DNA of 64,000 nucleotides from Chlamydoabsidia padenii (Eukaryota; Mucoromycota; Mucoromycetes; Mucorales; Cunninghamellaceae), in the NCBI GenBank assembly GCA_025330725.1, contig JAIWND010000007.1, positions 868,001-932,000 of the forward strand, read 5' to 3'. Positions 47,503-57,929 of the stretch are shown piece after piece (the stretch's first letter is position 1; each line of letters opens with the position of its first letter). The notes below the pieces were generated by a model. The model worked only from the letters and a program-made list of their open reading frames with translations, did no database searches and was not told the DNA's origin. The translations under genes and the position numbers were made by a program.

Positions 47503-49204
47503 CTACAAATCAAATCGTTCAGAGCGAATATGCCAAACCGCCTGGGAATGACTAAATTTCTTGCTCCGAGCCAGATTGGCACAGACAGAATCATCATGCA
47601 CACAAAGTCCCAAAGCCACATCTTGATCAGAATGTCTTGTTCGTATGGATTCCATTAGGCTTGGATAGTGAGGTCGGCCTTGGTGGTAATAGGTTGATGA
47701 GGGGGAGGAGGAAGAAGGAATATCCAATGATTCGATTTGTGATTCTAGGTGATATCCTGTCACATAAATCTGCCAGTCCACAGGACGAGTCCAGTTGTTG
47801 ATCAGAGGTTCAATCATATCCGTTTTCCGTACTGTCCAAATAACATAGATATGTTGGGATGTAGCAGCTTGTAGGACCCCCAACCAAGGAGTAATACCAA
47901 TACCTTCCGCTATAAGCACCATGACTGGATAATCATGATATGTCCATGGCTCACCAAGTGGGTTGCCCAATCGTACCGTCGGCCAAGCTTCTTTATTTCC
48001 CACCATTTCATATAGTTCTAGAGTCCAATTCCCTTTGACCTTGATATAAAATGTTAGCATCTGTGTCGAGGAATCTAATCAGTCAAGTTTCATTAGTATC
48101 CCATCCTCCTCTTTCCCCCCCCTTGTACTTGCCTATTCGACTGATCGAGAATGGATGAGACCACCAGATATCTTTCCATCTTGATTCCGAAAGTGAGCAA
48201 TGCAAATATTGACCAGGGGATACTACATGATGACTTGTAACTTGTAGTTTGATAATATCTTCAGCCACAGGCACTAGAGCAATAACAGGAGCTACCACAC
48301 CCTTGGATCGAAGCACCATATCCACCACCCAGACACCACCCATCATAATCAGAGCCACCGCCACAATAGGATGATGCCAAATACCCACAATCAAGAAAAC
48401 CATCGAGGATACACCGTGAATCAATCGAAATAATGCATACCAACGTTCACGCACCAATTGATGTGAGCCCACAGCCAGACCAACAAGCGCCAGCGCCATG
48501 AGTGAGCCTGTAAAGTAATAAGAGCTGGAGACTGTCAATGGCCACCATGTGCCCATGATCGATCGAATCGCTGCATCCAATCCATGTTGTGTCCCCAAAT
48601 CTACCCATTCATCAGATTGTAGTTGACGGCGGTAATAATGCTTGGTCCACTGGAAACAGCCATGGTACAGTGAGCCAAGTAGTCCCAATCGGGCAAACCA
48701 ACGATGCCATACAGTGGAGGTAAGAGACAAGTGGAGGAGTCGATGACATACATGGCGTGCTGATAAGCCTACTGCCAAGGCAAGATCCATAGTGGCAAGC
48801 TGAGCCAATCGATCACTGACCACCCGGTGTCGTTCGAATAAGGTATCGTTTGTACTAGTCGGCCAAAAGGCGAGAAGGCCATGGAAGAGGAGGAGAGTAC
48901 TCACGCCAATGACCGTGCTCACATCTCCCCCTGGGAATTGATAGCACCACCAACGTCGCCAGGATAAAAACTGGCGTCTTTGAGCCAGCAGTATACCAAG
49001 GAAACTAGTCGTCAAAAGGACCAAGTAAATTGATAACGTTATTAAGCTGGTGTGATGATGTGGTCGGTGAGGAGATTTCTTGGAATGGTCCACCGGAGTA
49101 TGTTCAAAGATCCAACGCATCCATGTCCACGTTCTAAGTAAGATAAAGATACAAAACAAAGTAGATAGTGTCCAGCCTAAGCATCGTTTATCAATTCCAG
49201 TCAT
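47503..49204 (-). CDS. Ferric reductase / NADPH oxidase-type transmembrane flavocytochrome
   Basis: Two exons (48133-49204, 47503-48074) encode 547 residues with 6-8 membrane helices. Heme-ligating His candidates lie in the helices VSTLLLFHGLLAF, RLGLLGSLYHGCFQ, LFRLIHGVSSMVFL and VGIWHHP. The FAD-binding signature is WWSHPFSIS, then LTFYIKVKGNWT, and the NAD(P)H-binding part begins PVMVLIAEGIGITPWLGVLQ. The short C-terminal half ends ARSKKFSHSQAVWHIRSERF, without the usual Cys-Gly motif near the end. The intron 48075-48132 must use a GC donor and TTAG acceptor to keep the frame. The enzyme would move electrons from NADPH across the membrane, for iron/copper uptake or superoxide formation; which one is not decidable here. 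A CGGGGTTCGAATG element lies at 49290-49302, 86 bases upstream. Confidence 0.82.
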
Positions 49205-49289
49205 GGGAAATACATTTGATAAAAAAAAAAAAAAAGAGTGAGAAGAGATTAAAAAGGGGTAAAGTTTATCTTTTTAAGATCAGTCTAAT

Positions 49290-49302
49290 CGGGGTTCGAA
49301 TG
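49290..49302 (+). promoter_or_regulatory. CGGGGTTCGAATG promoter element
   Basis: Variant of the recurrent element with TTCGAA, 86 bases upstream of the ferric-reductase-type start codon. Confidence 0.35.
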
Positions 49303-49435
49303 TTTTCAATCAGTCAAGCCAATAACTTTTTGTTAAACCAGCATGCACCTGATAACCTATTTTTTACAAAAAAGTAACATTTTATTTATTTATACAAAGT
49401 AAGGAAGGGGAATAAAATTATTATATACAGCATAT

Positions 49436-51244
49436 CTAAAGAGGAGTAGTGGAAGATAATTGAGGCGGATGGACTAATTCGGGAAAGATCTTGGCGACGG
49501 CGAGATCCAATACCAGGTAGATAAGATGCTTGTTGATGTATTTATGCTGAAGTGGAGCTAGGGCGTCATGCAGGTGTGATTGAATTTGATCGAGATCGTT
49601 AGTACCAAACAAGGTTTTAGTGACAGGTTGAGGTAAAGCCACCACCAAGAGTCGTTCAGCACGGATTCGCATTTGATCCCGTTGTAATGGCGTCACAGGT
49701 GGTGCTCGTTTAATTAATATTCCATCCGGCCATAACAAGTCTCTTCCCAATTGTAGATAAAACACTATAAAAGGTTCACTAAGGACATGAAGAATGGTTT
49801 GTTCCAGAAATCTATGTATATATATATATATACAGGATAATTAAGTAAAACGTGTTGGTCATGTTATTTTCTTTTCTTCCTTACTTGTCTATAAGTAAAC
49901 CACCACCAAATACACGTAAGATAGGCCAAAGAAACATGGCGATCATTTGCCAGCCCCATTGGACCACCGGTCGATCATCCACCAGTAAAGCCACACGAAG
50001 AAACTTGGTGATGGGTTCGATAAGACGGACATGGCGTGTTTTCTTTTCATGTCGATTCACTTGATGATACCGTTGTTGAGAATGAGTCAAGACCGCCTGG
50101 AAGTAAAAGTATAATGACCTAAAAGGAGATAAAAGGACTTGAAGAGCAATATAACCTACCGAGAAGAGTCGTTGAGGTGATGCAAATGAAGACGTTGTTG
50201 ATTTAGTGGTAGGAGGTGAAGTCAAATCATCATATGGATCACCCACACCTTGTTGTTGCCGTTGTTCTTTTTGTTGTTCCTGAAGTTGTCGTAGTTTTGT
50301 AAATAATCCATCCTCTTTTCCTTGATCGGTTTTGATTGATTGTGATGATGATGATGATGGTTGTTTCTTGATGCTTTGTTCTTCTTCTTCAGGTGGTTGG
50401 GTCAAGGCACTAAAGTAGGTTCCTGCAAATTTCCCTGTTGATTCCAGTTCATCCAATGTTGATCCATAGTTTGAAAGTAACTAGTAATAAATTAAAAAAT
50501 AAAATAAAAAAAAAGTGGGTTTAGTACATCAATGTGATCATGTCGATTACCTATTTTACCTTGCAAATAATCATGTGGATAGTATAAGGATCCGTCAAAG
50601 TTTCAGTCAAACTAGCCAGGACAATGTTAGCAATAATCTCCCGTAACAGTAAGCGGAAAGTTTCGTTTTGACTATCTTGTTTATCGAGTAATAGGAAGAG
50701 GACCGCATCAGTGAGTTGTCGTCTGTATTCGTGTTCACCTACTTGAAAGGCGAGATGAGGTTGCATTCCATTGAAGAGTTGGTCAAGAGAGCGAGTACCA
50801 CTGGCATGATTCATATGAAGTCGTCCTTTGGCCTGTCGATAGTCACGCCAATGTAACGTGAGCAACTTTGGAAGACTGACCAAAAGAAGTGAGGTCCAAT
50901 CCACCTAAGATAAGAATGTGTGTAAGTGATATGGACTAGTCCCCCCCCCTTTTTTTTTTTAGTTTTACCTGTTCGCAGAACCGTTTTTCTAATTGTTGTA
51001 CTGCACCTGTAAGAATGTCAACAATAGCATCGGTCAAGTCTTGATCTTGAGTCACCAGATGATACCAAGGATGGATGAAATCCCTCATCAGTAAGGCCAT
51101 ATACATGAAGAGTTCTTGGTCAATAGCTGGAGAATGAGTTATTACCGGTGTTGCATTACGTCGAGGGTCGGTTTTCGGAAGTGTCAATAGGTGAGGGAAT
51201 AATAGTCGAAGATGAAGTGGCCGACCGACAGAGGCTGCCGTCAT
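49436..51244 (-). CDS. PXA/nexin-C domain protein (sorting-nexin relative without PX)
   Basis: Four exons (50969-51244, 50560-50904, 49885-50480, 49436-49811) encode 530 residues. The N-terminal ~200 residues form a PXA (PX-associated) domain: ATPVITHSPAIDQELFMYM, LMRDFIHPWYHLV, LTDAVLFLLL, LLREIIANIVL and the YTIHMIICKLL end. A Gln/Ser/Glu-rich linker follows. The C-terminal ~190 residues match a nexin-C domain (VALLVDDRPVVQWGWQMIAM, FLEQTILHVLSEPF, IYLVLDLAVAKIFPEL). No PX or RGS domain lies between, as in the fungal Pxa1-type proteins related to Mdm1/SNX13/SNX25, which act in endosome and vacuole morphology. An element GGCGGGATTTAAAAAT lies at 51328-51343, 84 bases upstream. Confidence 0.83.
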
Positions 51245-51327
51245 TTTTTTTTTTTTTTTTTTTTTTTGTTACAGCAAAGTTAAAGAGATGCATCGAATTC
51301 CATTTTTATAAGATTTTTTATTTTAGT

Positions 51328-51343
51328 GGCGGGATTTAAAAAT
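51328..51343 (+). promoter_or_regulatory. GGCGGGATTTAAAAAT promoter element
   Basis: Copy of the recurrent element 84 bases upstream of the PXA-protein start codon. Confidence 0.4.
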
Positions 51344-51378
51344 AAAAAAAAATAACATGTATGCACAAAGGAGTCTAT

Positions 51379-52861
51379 TCAAACAGAATGATAGTGAGTG
51401 GATATGGAAGGATCGGGTATCAGTGGTTGGTGTTGATCGTCAATATCCTCTTTTCGTTCGTTTAAAGCAGACATGTTGACAGAGAAGAAGCCAACAATGA
51501 CAAGTAAGGCCCCAATGACATATTGTAATTCAGGGACAAAGTGCTTGAAGACGATATCACCAAATAAAGCCAATGGAATCTATATAAATCATAAATAATA
51601 TTAGTATAAATGAACCCAAAAGAGTATTTATATACTTACTGTTAAAGAGATACCCAAAGTGACCACCAGGGGCGAAGTCATCAACATGGCAAGAAGCCAG
51701 AGATAATCAGATAGAAAGGTCCCAATAAACGCATTGAGTAACACCATGAGCCACAGAGTTGAATTAAAAGGTAGCTGGAATGTTTCGATTCCCAACCAGT
51801 GTAAAAGAGGAAAGAGAGGCCAGAGAAGGAGGACATTAAATGCACCGACAAAACCAAAGAAGAGAGGCATGTCAATTCGATCTTCATCACCAATACGGAC
51901 CTTTAACATTGTAGTGTAACATCCATAAAATACAGCACCTGATAATGCCAATATATCACCCACCAATGCTGCTGAGAAGTTGTTGTTATCCGTAGGTACT
52001 TTGTCGCTTGTTGTTTGGTCAGAGTAAGATACAAGAATCACACCTACAAAGCTGTACATAGATACAATACATCAATGGGGAGATTTGATAAGAATGATAT
52101 CATTACCTGATACAAACTGAAATCAGTTTTACAAGTGTGATCCTTTCCACATTAAACATTGCCCCAATCCCCAATGTAAACAATCCTATAAAATAATAAA
52201 GTCAGATGATCCCATTTATATATATATATATATATATATGCATGATTTACCTGACATGGATGCCAAAATAGTACTACTACCAACACTGGTGTAAGCCAAA
52301 CTTGCATTGGTGGTATAATTAGCAAAGAACCAAAGGATACAAAAGGCAAAGCTTAGTTTGATAGTTTCTAAAGAACCGAGTTTAGCCGTGGCAGAGTCCT
52401 ACATAACATCATCTTAGTTTATCATATTCACCATTCATTTGCCCCAACACCATTGTCATTACCTGCTCCTGTCCAGATGCAGTCAAGGTTTTTCTATAAG
52501 AAAAAAAAAGGGTTTAAATGGCGCCATGATCGTCCAATCACATTTCCTATTCTTTGCAGTTGTATATACTTTACTTAGACGTCTTCTTCTTGTTTCTTCT
52601 TTGTTTGAAGAGGAAGGGTATTAGGTAAAAAGAGAAGGTGGCTGTATTCAAGTAGGTCACAAGGAAGGGTTTGTTGTATTGAAGGTCACCAAATATACTC
52701 TATTGATACATGATCAGCCAAGATTAGTAAAAAACGGCAAGAATGTTGTCAATGATACTTACATTCATGGCAAACGATGAAGTCACCCAGATAAATACTA
52801 CCCCTAGTAAGGCAACGATGCCACCAAAATAGCGACGTCGGGACAGATCAGGTTCTGCCAT
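51379..52861 (-). CDS. SLC35F5-like drug/metabolite superfamily transporter
   Basis: About seven exons (first three 52763-52861, 52575-52699, 52463-52493) encode roughly 400 residues with about ten membrane helices. The N-terminus MAEPDLSRRRYFGGIVALLG leads into helix 1, followed by NKPFLVTYLNTATFSFYLIP, ANYTTNASLAYTSVGSSTIL, GLFTLGIGAMFNVERIT, FVGVILVSYSDQ, GDILALSGAVFYGCYTTMLK and MTSPLVVTLGISLTIPLALF. This order of blocks is characteristic of the SLC35F5 / yeast vacuolar-membrane YML018C group in the EamA/DMT clan. The substrate is unknown. A hydrophilic tail with an acidic patch (ERKEDIDDQHQPLIPD) ends the protein. AATTCAATCCCCG (52959-52971) lies ~100 bases upstream, in the 640-base gap shared with the divergent apyrase gene. 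Confidence 0.82.
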
Positions 52862-53457
52862 TGTGTATCGATAGAATTAAAGAGTAATGGAGGAGTTTAG
52901 TGAAAAAAGAGGTAGAAAGTGAAAATGAGAAAATTTTCTCTTTAATGTCATCTGTTTAATTCAATCCCCGACTGGGCCACCCAGGGGTTATTCTTTAAGC
53001 CGGGAATCCATTTCTCTCAACCAGAGACATACATGCATAATTCGAGAGGGATTAACAATACCTTGCTTGGGTAGAAAATAAAAAACACCACTATTTTGTT
53101 ATATTTTATTTTGACAGAAAATAGTCTACTTTGATTGCTCGACACAACACTTCTTTGATCCAGTCAAATTTCGTTTTTGATTGGCTTTCGGTGATTCAAT
53201 AGTTTTTCTTTTTTTCTTTTTGCCTAATTTTGTCCAATTTCTTTTCTTTTTCTATTATTAACTCTTTCTTCTCTGTCTTCCCCACCATCATCTTTTTTTA
53301 CACTACTGTGATTCCTTATCCAAATCATACACAAGTCCATCTCCATCTGATTGTCATTAGGTAAAAGGATTTCCAAAAATAGATCCATGTATTTATAAAA
53401 CTTGAACTAAACAGAAATAGGAAGTGGGGTCCTCTTTGGTTTATTTTAATATAGAAC

Positions 53458-53500
53458 ACACACACACACACATACATACATACATACAAACATACATAGT
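53458..53500 (+). repeat. (CA)n/(CATA)n microsatellite in 5' flank
   Basis: CA repeats followed by CATA repeats immediately before the apyrase start codon, likely in its 5' leader. Confidence 0.8.
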
Positions 53501-53503
53501 TTG

Positions 53504-56108
53504 ATGGAACTGACTAAACGACGACCTGTGCCTGATCAAGACTGGGAAAACAATCGGCGATATGGGGTGATAATCGATGCTGGTTCATCAGGGTCAAGAG
53601 TGTATGTGTATTCTTGGAAGGATCACGATTACTTACGGAGCACTTGGTCACCAGAAGATTTACAAGACAACATACCCATGGTGGAACGGGCAGACAAGAA
53701 TGGTTTGAAATGGACACATCGACAAGAACCTGGTAAGTATATAAAAGGAATCCCTCGTTTTTAATATTATTGACTAATCAGTCCTCTCTCTCTCTCTCTT
53801 ATTTTTAATACTAGGTATCTCTACGTTTGGGTCGAAACCAGAACAAGTGGGTGACCATCTCCAAGGCCTATTGAATTTTGCTCAAGAAGTGGTCCCTATG
53901 CATCTCCAACCTTCTACACCGGTGTTTTTAATGGCGACAGCGGGCATGCGACTTTTACCAATGGAGGAACAACAAGTACTATTGGAAAAGACTTGTCATT
54001 ATATCAAGGACAACTCAGGCTTCTTTATTAGTGATTGTGGAACTCATATTCGAATGATCCCTGGTGAATTGGAAGGTGTTTACGGTTGGGTGGCTGTCAA
54101 TTATTTGATGGGTGGATTCGATAGGCAACAACAACAACAACAACAACAGCAACATACATTTGGATTCTTGGATATGGGTGGTGCTAGTGCTCAAATCGCA
54201 TTTGAACCAGATCATCATCAAAAGGAAGAGCATGTGGCGGATTTGACCAAGATACATCTACGAACTCTCGATGGCTCTGCAGTGGATTATGATGTCTTTG
54301 TCACCACCTTTTTGGGATACGGCAGTAATGAAGCGCGACGAAGGTATTTGGAACAACGTGTCAAAGCGGCCTTTGAACAACATCAACAGGACAACGATAA
54401 TGAATCATCGACTTTATTGGATGAACACCATCGATTACATTTGGATGATCCTTGTTTACCTCTTCACCTTGAACTCACCGATGCTGATACCACCAGTGTG
54501 CCATTACAACTAACGGGGACCGGGCAATTCAACAAGTGTTTGGAAGCGACTTTACCTCTTCTCAACAAGGATGCCGAATGTCCAACACAACCTTGCTTAT
54601 TTAATGGTGTTCATACTCCCAAGATCGACTGGTCAGTACATCAATTTGTGGGCATCTCTGAATACTGGTACACTTCACATGACGTCTTGGGGCTTGGTGG
54701 TGTGTACGATTTTACTCAATACGAAGAAAAAGCCACGGCGTTTTGTGAAAAGGACTGGGCTTTGGAATTACAAGATCATCCGGATTGGGATGCTATTGAA
54801 ATACAGCGATATCAATTACAATGCTTCAAATCAGCTTGGATGGTAAATGTATTACATGGTGGTATTGAAGTACCTCGAACGGTGGATGGACAACAGCAAC
54901 AACAACATGATACTACAGAAATGACAACTACAGCAACAACACAATGGATGGAGCAATCTATTGAAAGTGTAGAAGACAAGAATTGGAATCCTCCCTTCCG
55001 TAGTATCGATACCATCAATGATATTCAAGTATCCTGGACATTGGGTGCGATGCTCCTTCATGTGGCCAATCAAATTCCTTTATCTGAAGATGGAATACAG
55101 GGACATAGTAGTGACGATGAACAACCGCATCCCATTGCAGATGGTGTTGAATTACCATCTTCGGACCCTCATCATATAGCAACACTTCCTGATGACCATT
55201 CGACTCTGGATGATGGAACTATGTCTTGGTGGGATCTTGGTAATACGGTGTCGGTGATTGCACTCTTGGCTATACTGATGGTCCTTTTTGGTGTGGTGAT
55301 TTGGGAATGGTATCGCTATGCAAAGAAACGTAAAAGAGGAGGGGATTATCGACGCGTGGATACAAATGGTGGCATACTAGGTAATGTGGCTTCTTCTCCT
55401 CCCATCACGTCTTCTTCTTGGTCTGAATTTTTGGCAGGTCCAATCATGGTCATGAAACAGGTGACAGTGCGGCCCATGGTCGTATTACGCTATTGGACTT
55501 TACGTTTGGTCTCTTACTGTGGTAATACAACAGCAGCAGCAGCAAGTAGTAACAGCAATAATAATAATATGAATGGTGAAGATGGGTCCATTGCGGATGA
55601 TACTACCTATCACGTTGGTATGTCTGGCAACATTACCGAACTAGATCAAGACTCACTCTCCATTCCAATGTATCAACAACAACAACAGCAATTACCACAT
55701 CAACAACAATACCCACCGCTTGCACCATCCTCATCGCAAGCGGCTCTTTTATTACAAGCATCATCCAATAATGGCAACCTCGGTCCTTCCACCAAATCTT
55801 CCAGTACGATATCTATGAAATATTGGCACAAGAAACGGTATAGCGGAGATAGCCACCACATTGCTCAACTGATCCAACCGAACCATCGATCCAACAGCTC
55901 GTCTAGTCTCGTCCGGGCAAGCACACCAACAAGTGACATGACTCGATCACGATCAAGGATAGGGTTTGCCATCCATGAAACTTCGGAGGAAGATGATTAC
56001 TGGACGGGTGATGATCGTGTTGCCCGCACTCCTTCACCTTCCATCAAACAGCGCAGCGCTGCTCCAAGTCCAAAACCAAGCCCTAGGAATAGTTTAGATC
56101 TAGTTTAG
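53504..56108 (+). CDS. GDA1/CD39 family nucleoside phosphatase (Golgi apyrase, Ynd1-like)
   Basis: Two exons (53504-53732, 53815-56108) encode 840 residues. All the apyrase conserved regions are visible: ACR1 VIIDAGSSGSRVYVYSW, ACR2 FLMATAGMRLL, ACR3 GELEGVYGWVAVNYL, ACR4 GFLDMGGASAQIAFE and the later GVGL-like block LGLGGVYDFTQY. One C-terminal membrane helix (VSVIALLAILMVLFGVVIWE, near residue 585) is followed by a basic stop-transfer. There is no N-terminal membrane helix, as in yeast Ynd1, which hydrolyses nucleoside tri/diphosphates in the Golgi lumen. The tail after the helix is unusually long (~240 residues), Ser/Gln/Asn-rich, with poly-Ala and poly-Gln. A poly-Gln run (about residues 178-186) interrupts the catalytic domain before ACR4. 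Confidence 0.92.
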
Positions 56109-56559
56109 CTGTTAATTATTGTATACTTGTATTACTATTTGCCATGATTTTAATAAAACTCTTTTTTTTTTTCATTTTGACCTTGTAACTATATCCATGA
56201 TCATATTAACTCATACCCCGCTTTTACTGCAGGAATAAAACCTTGTGTAAAAGGAAAGTCTTTTTGATGTCATCTCGAGACACTCTTGCCCTATCTATTT
56301 ATTTGAAAAGGAACCAGGGGATTGTATCGTCGATAGAGAAGATCAAGTGTTACACATATTTTTGGGCAAAGAGTTCAAGCCAACTCGGGAGAGGGGGGAA
56401 ATGGACAAAAGTTGGGCATAGAGTTAAGGTCAACTTGGGCGAAAAGACTCTGGATTCTTTTTTTTTCAGACGTGAATTGTGCACCGTGTAGACTAGTGCT
56501 GGCTGTCACTCTATTATAGAAAAAAAAAAAAAAAAAAAGGTTCAACCGCCGCTCGCAGG

Positions 56560-56965
56560 ATTCCCATCCATCCAGGGTAAAACTGGGCACACGGAATTTT
56601 AGAAGAGCACTACTCGCTTCATTGTCAACAGATGCTAATGATTAAAGTGGCGATGTGGACACTATAACATATTTCCAACATACTTTACCGCAAAACCCAA
56701 GCTCCAAGACCCTTATGTCGGTCAGTACAGACTTGCGATGACTTTTACCTGTCATTTGCAAGAAAGAAAGAAAAAGTACGAAGAGGAACCAGACTTCATT
56801 TTCAGACCCCGCCTGCCTCTACTAAGATTTAGAAGGGCTCTACTCGCTCCATTGTCAACAGATGCTAATGATTAAAGTGGCGATGTGGACATTGAAGCCT
56901 TTTTCCAACAAACTTCACATAATGTCCAATATACCAAGTCCCTTGTATGGAGCAGTATAGCCTCA
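56560..56965 (-). repeat. Cluster 3, beta-type repeat units (reverse orientation)
   Basis: Two units share TCAACAGATGCTAATGATTA and AAAGTGGCGATGTGGACA, the reverse complement of the beta skeleton at 38.9-39.2 kb. The second unit ends in alpha-type TATAGCCTCAAGATCGTTTT, so it is an alpha/beta hybrid. Confidence 0.75.
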
Positions 56966-57065
56966 AGATCGTTTTACCCTGACTTCTCTTATAAAAAAAG
57001 AGATACAACAAATTTCAAACTCAACGTCTTTTAAACCTTTTTTTTTTTTCAAAAGTCGATGTTCA

Positions 57066-57215
57066 CCGCACCCGTAGGGTGCCAACCATTTGGCCAAAGG
57101 TCAAGGGGGCAGGGGATAAAACCTAGAGCCCAATAAACCACATAAACGTTAGACCACACCAAACCACCTATCCGCTCCCGAGAGGGCGACGGCTTATCGT
57201 AGCGAAGCGGAGGTC
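57066..57215 (+). repeat. GC-richer repeat E, copy 2
   Basis: Counterpart of 38526-38700: CGCACCCGTAGGGTGCC (a small perfect hairpin GCACCC/GGGTGC), AAGGTCAAGGGGGCAGG and CGACGGCTTATCGTAGCGAA. It has the same orientation as copy 1 although the neighbouring alpha/beta units are inverted. Confidence 0.35.
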
Positions 57216-57284
57216 GAAGGCTAGTTTGTAAAAAAAAAAAAAAGTTGTAGAATGAAAAATTGACACACAAGACAAAACTTAGTT

Positions 57285-57480
57285 TAAAACCCGCTTACTC
57301 TTGCCTTGAATCTTAAAGAGGGCTCCACTGGCTTAATGGACAAGTGATGCTCATGACAAAAGTGACCATGAGCATTCCTTAGCCTATTTCCAACAAAGTT
57401 TGCATAATGGCCATTGTACCAAGTCCTCTGTATGAAGCAATATAGCCTTAAAATCGTTTCAACCTGACTTTTGTAAAATA
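57285..57480 (-). repeat. Cluster 3, alpha-type repeat unit (reverse orientation)
   Basis: Reverse complement of an alpha unit: AAACCCGCTTACTCT, GACAAAAGTGACCATGAGCA, CCTATTTCCAACAAAG, GCATAATGGCCATTGTACC, AATATAGCC and AACCTGACTTTTG blocks in the expected order. Confidence 0.85.
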
Positions 57481-57929
57481 AAAATAAAAAAAGGGAAGTT
57501 GAACAACCAGGCCGGGATTTGCAGACAGAAAGCGGCGTTTCAATATCCATCCACATATATAATAGTTACAGATCATTTGTGGACAATCCATTGATACATA
57601 ATGGGTTTAACATTTAACTCATGGTATACATTAAGACAATAGATAAGTATGTGGCAGCTCCAGAGAAGCAACAACAACAACAACAACAAAAAAGAAGAGT
57701 TCATGCAATCCTCAATTATCCTATTTTGATAAAGTGGGCCTAGACATTGAACCTGCAATAAGCGTGGATAGATGAGTACATATGTTTATTAAAAAAAATG
57801 ACTGTATTTGTCAAGTTGATAAAGATGTATAAAGTGATATCTAAATCTGAGTATCAAAGACTACTAAGCTATATTAAATATACAATAAAGAGAGATACTA
57901 TTTTATTTTGGTTGATTGAGTATTCGGAC

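Noticed and set aside
53501..53503. TTG one codon before the apyrase ATG as start
   Set aside because: The ATG at 53504 is the normal eukaryotic start and gives a complete protein.
57285..57480. Alpha repeat as a tRNA-derived SINE (TGGCTTAATGG resembles an A box)
   Set aside because: The B-box-like part (TTCAAAACCCGC) precedes the A-like part in the unit, and the A-like match is lost in the other units.
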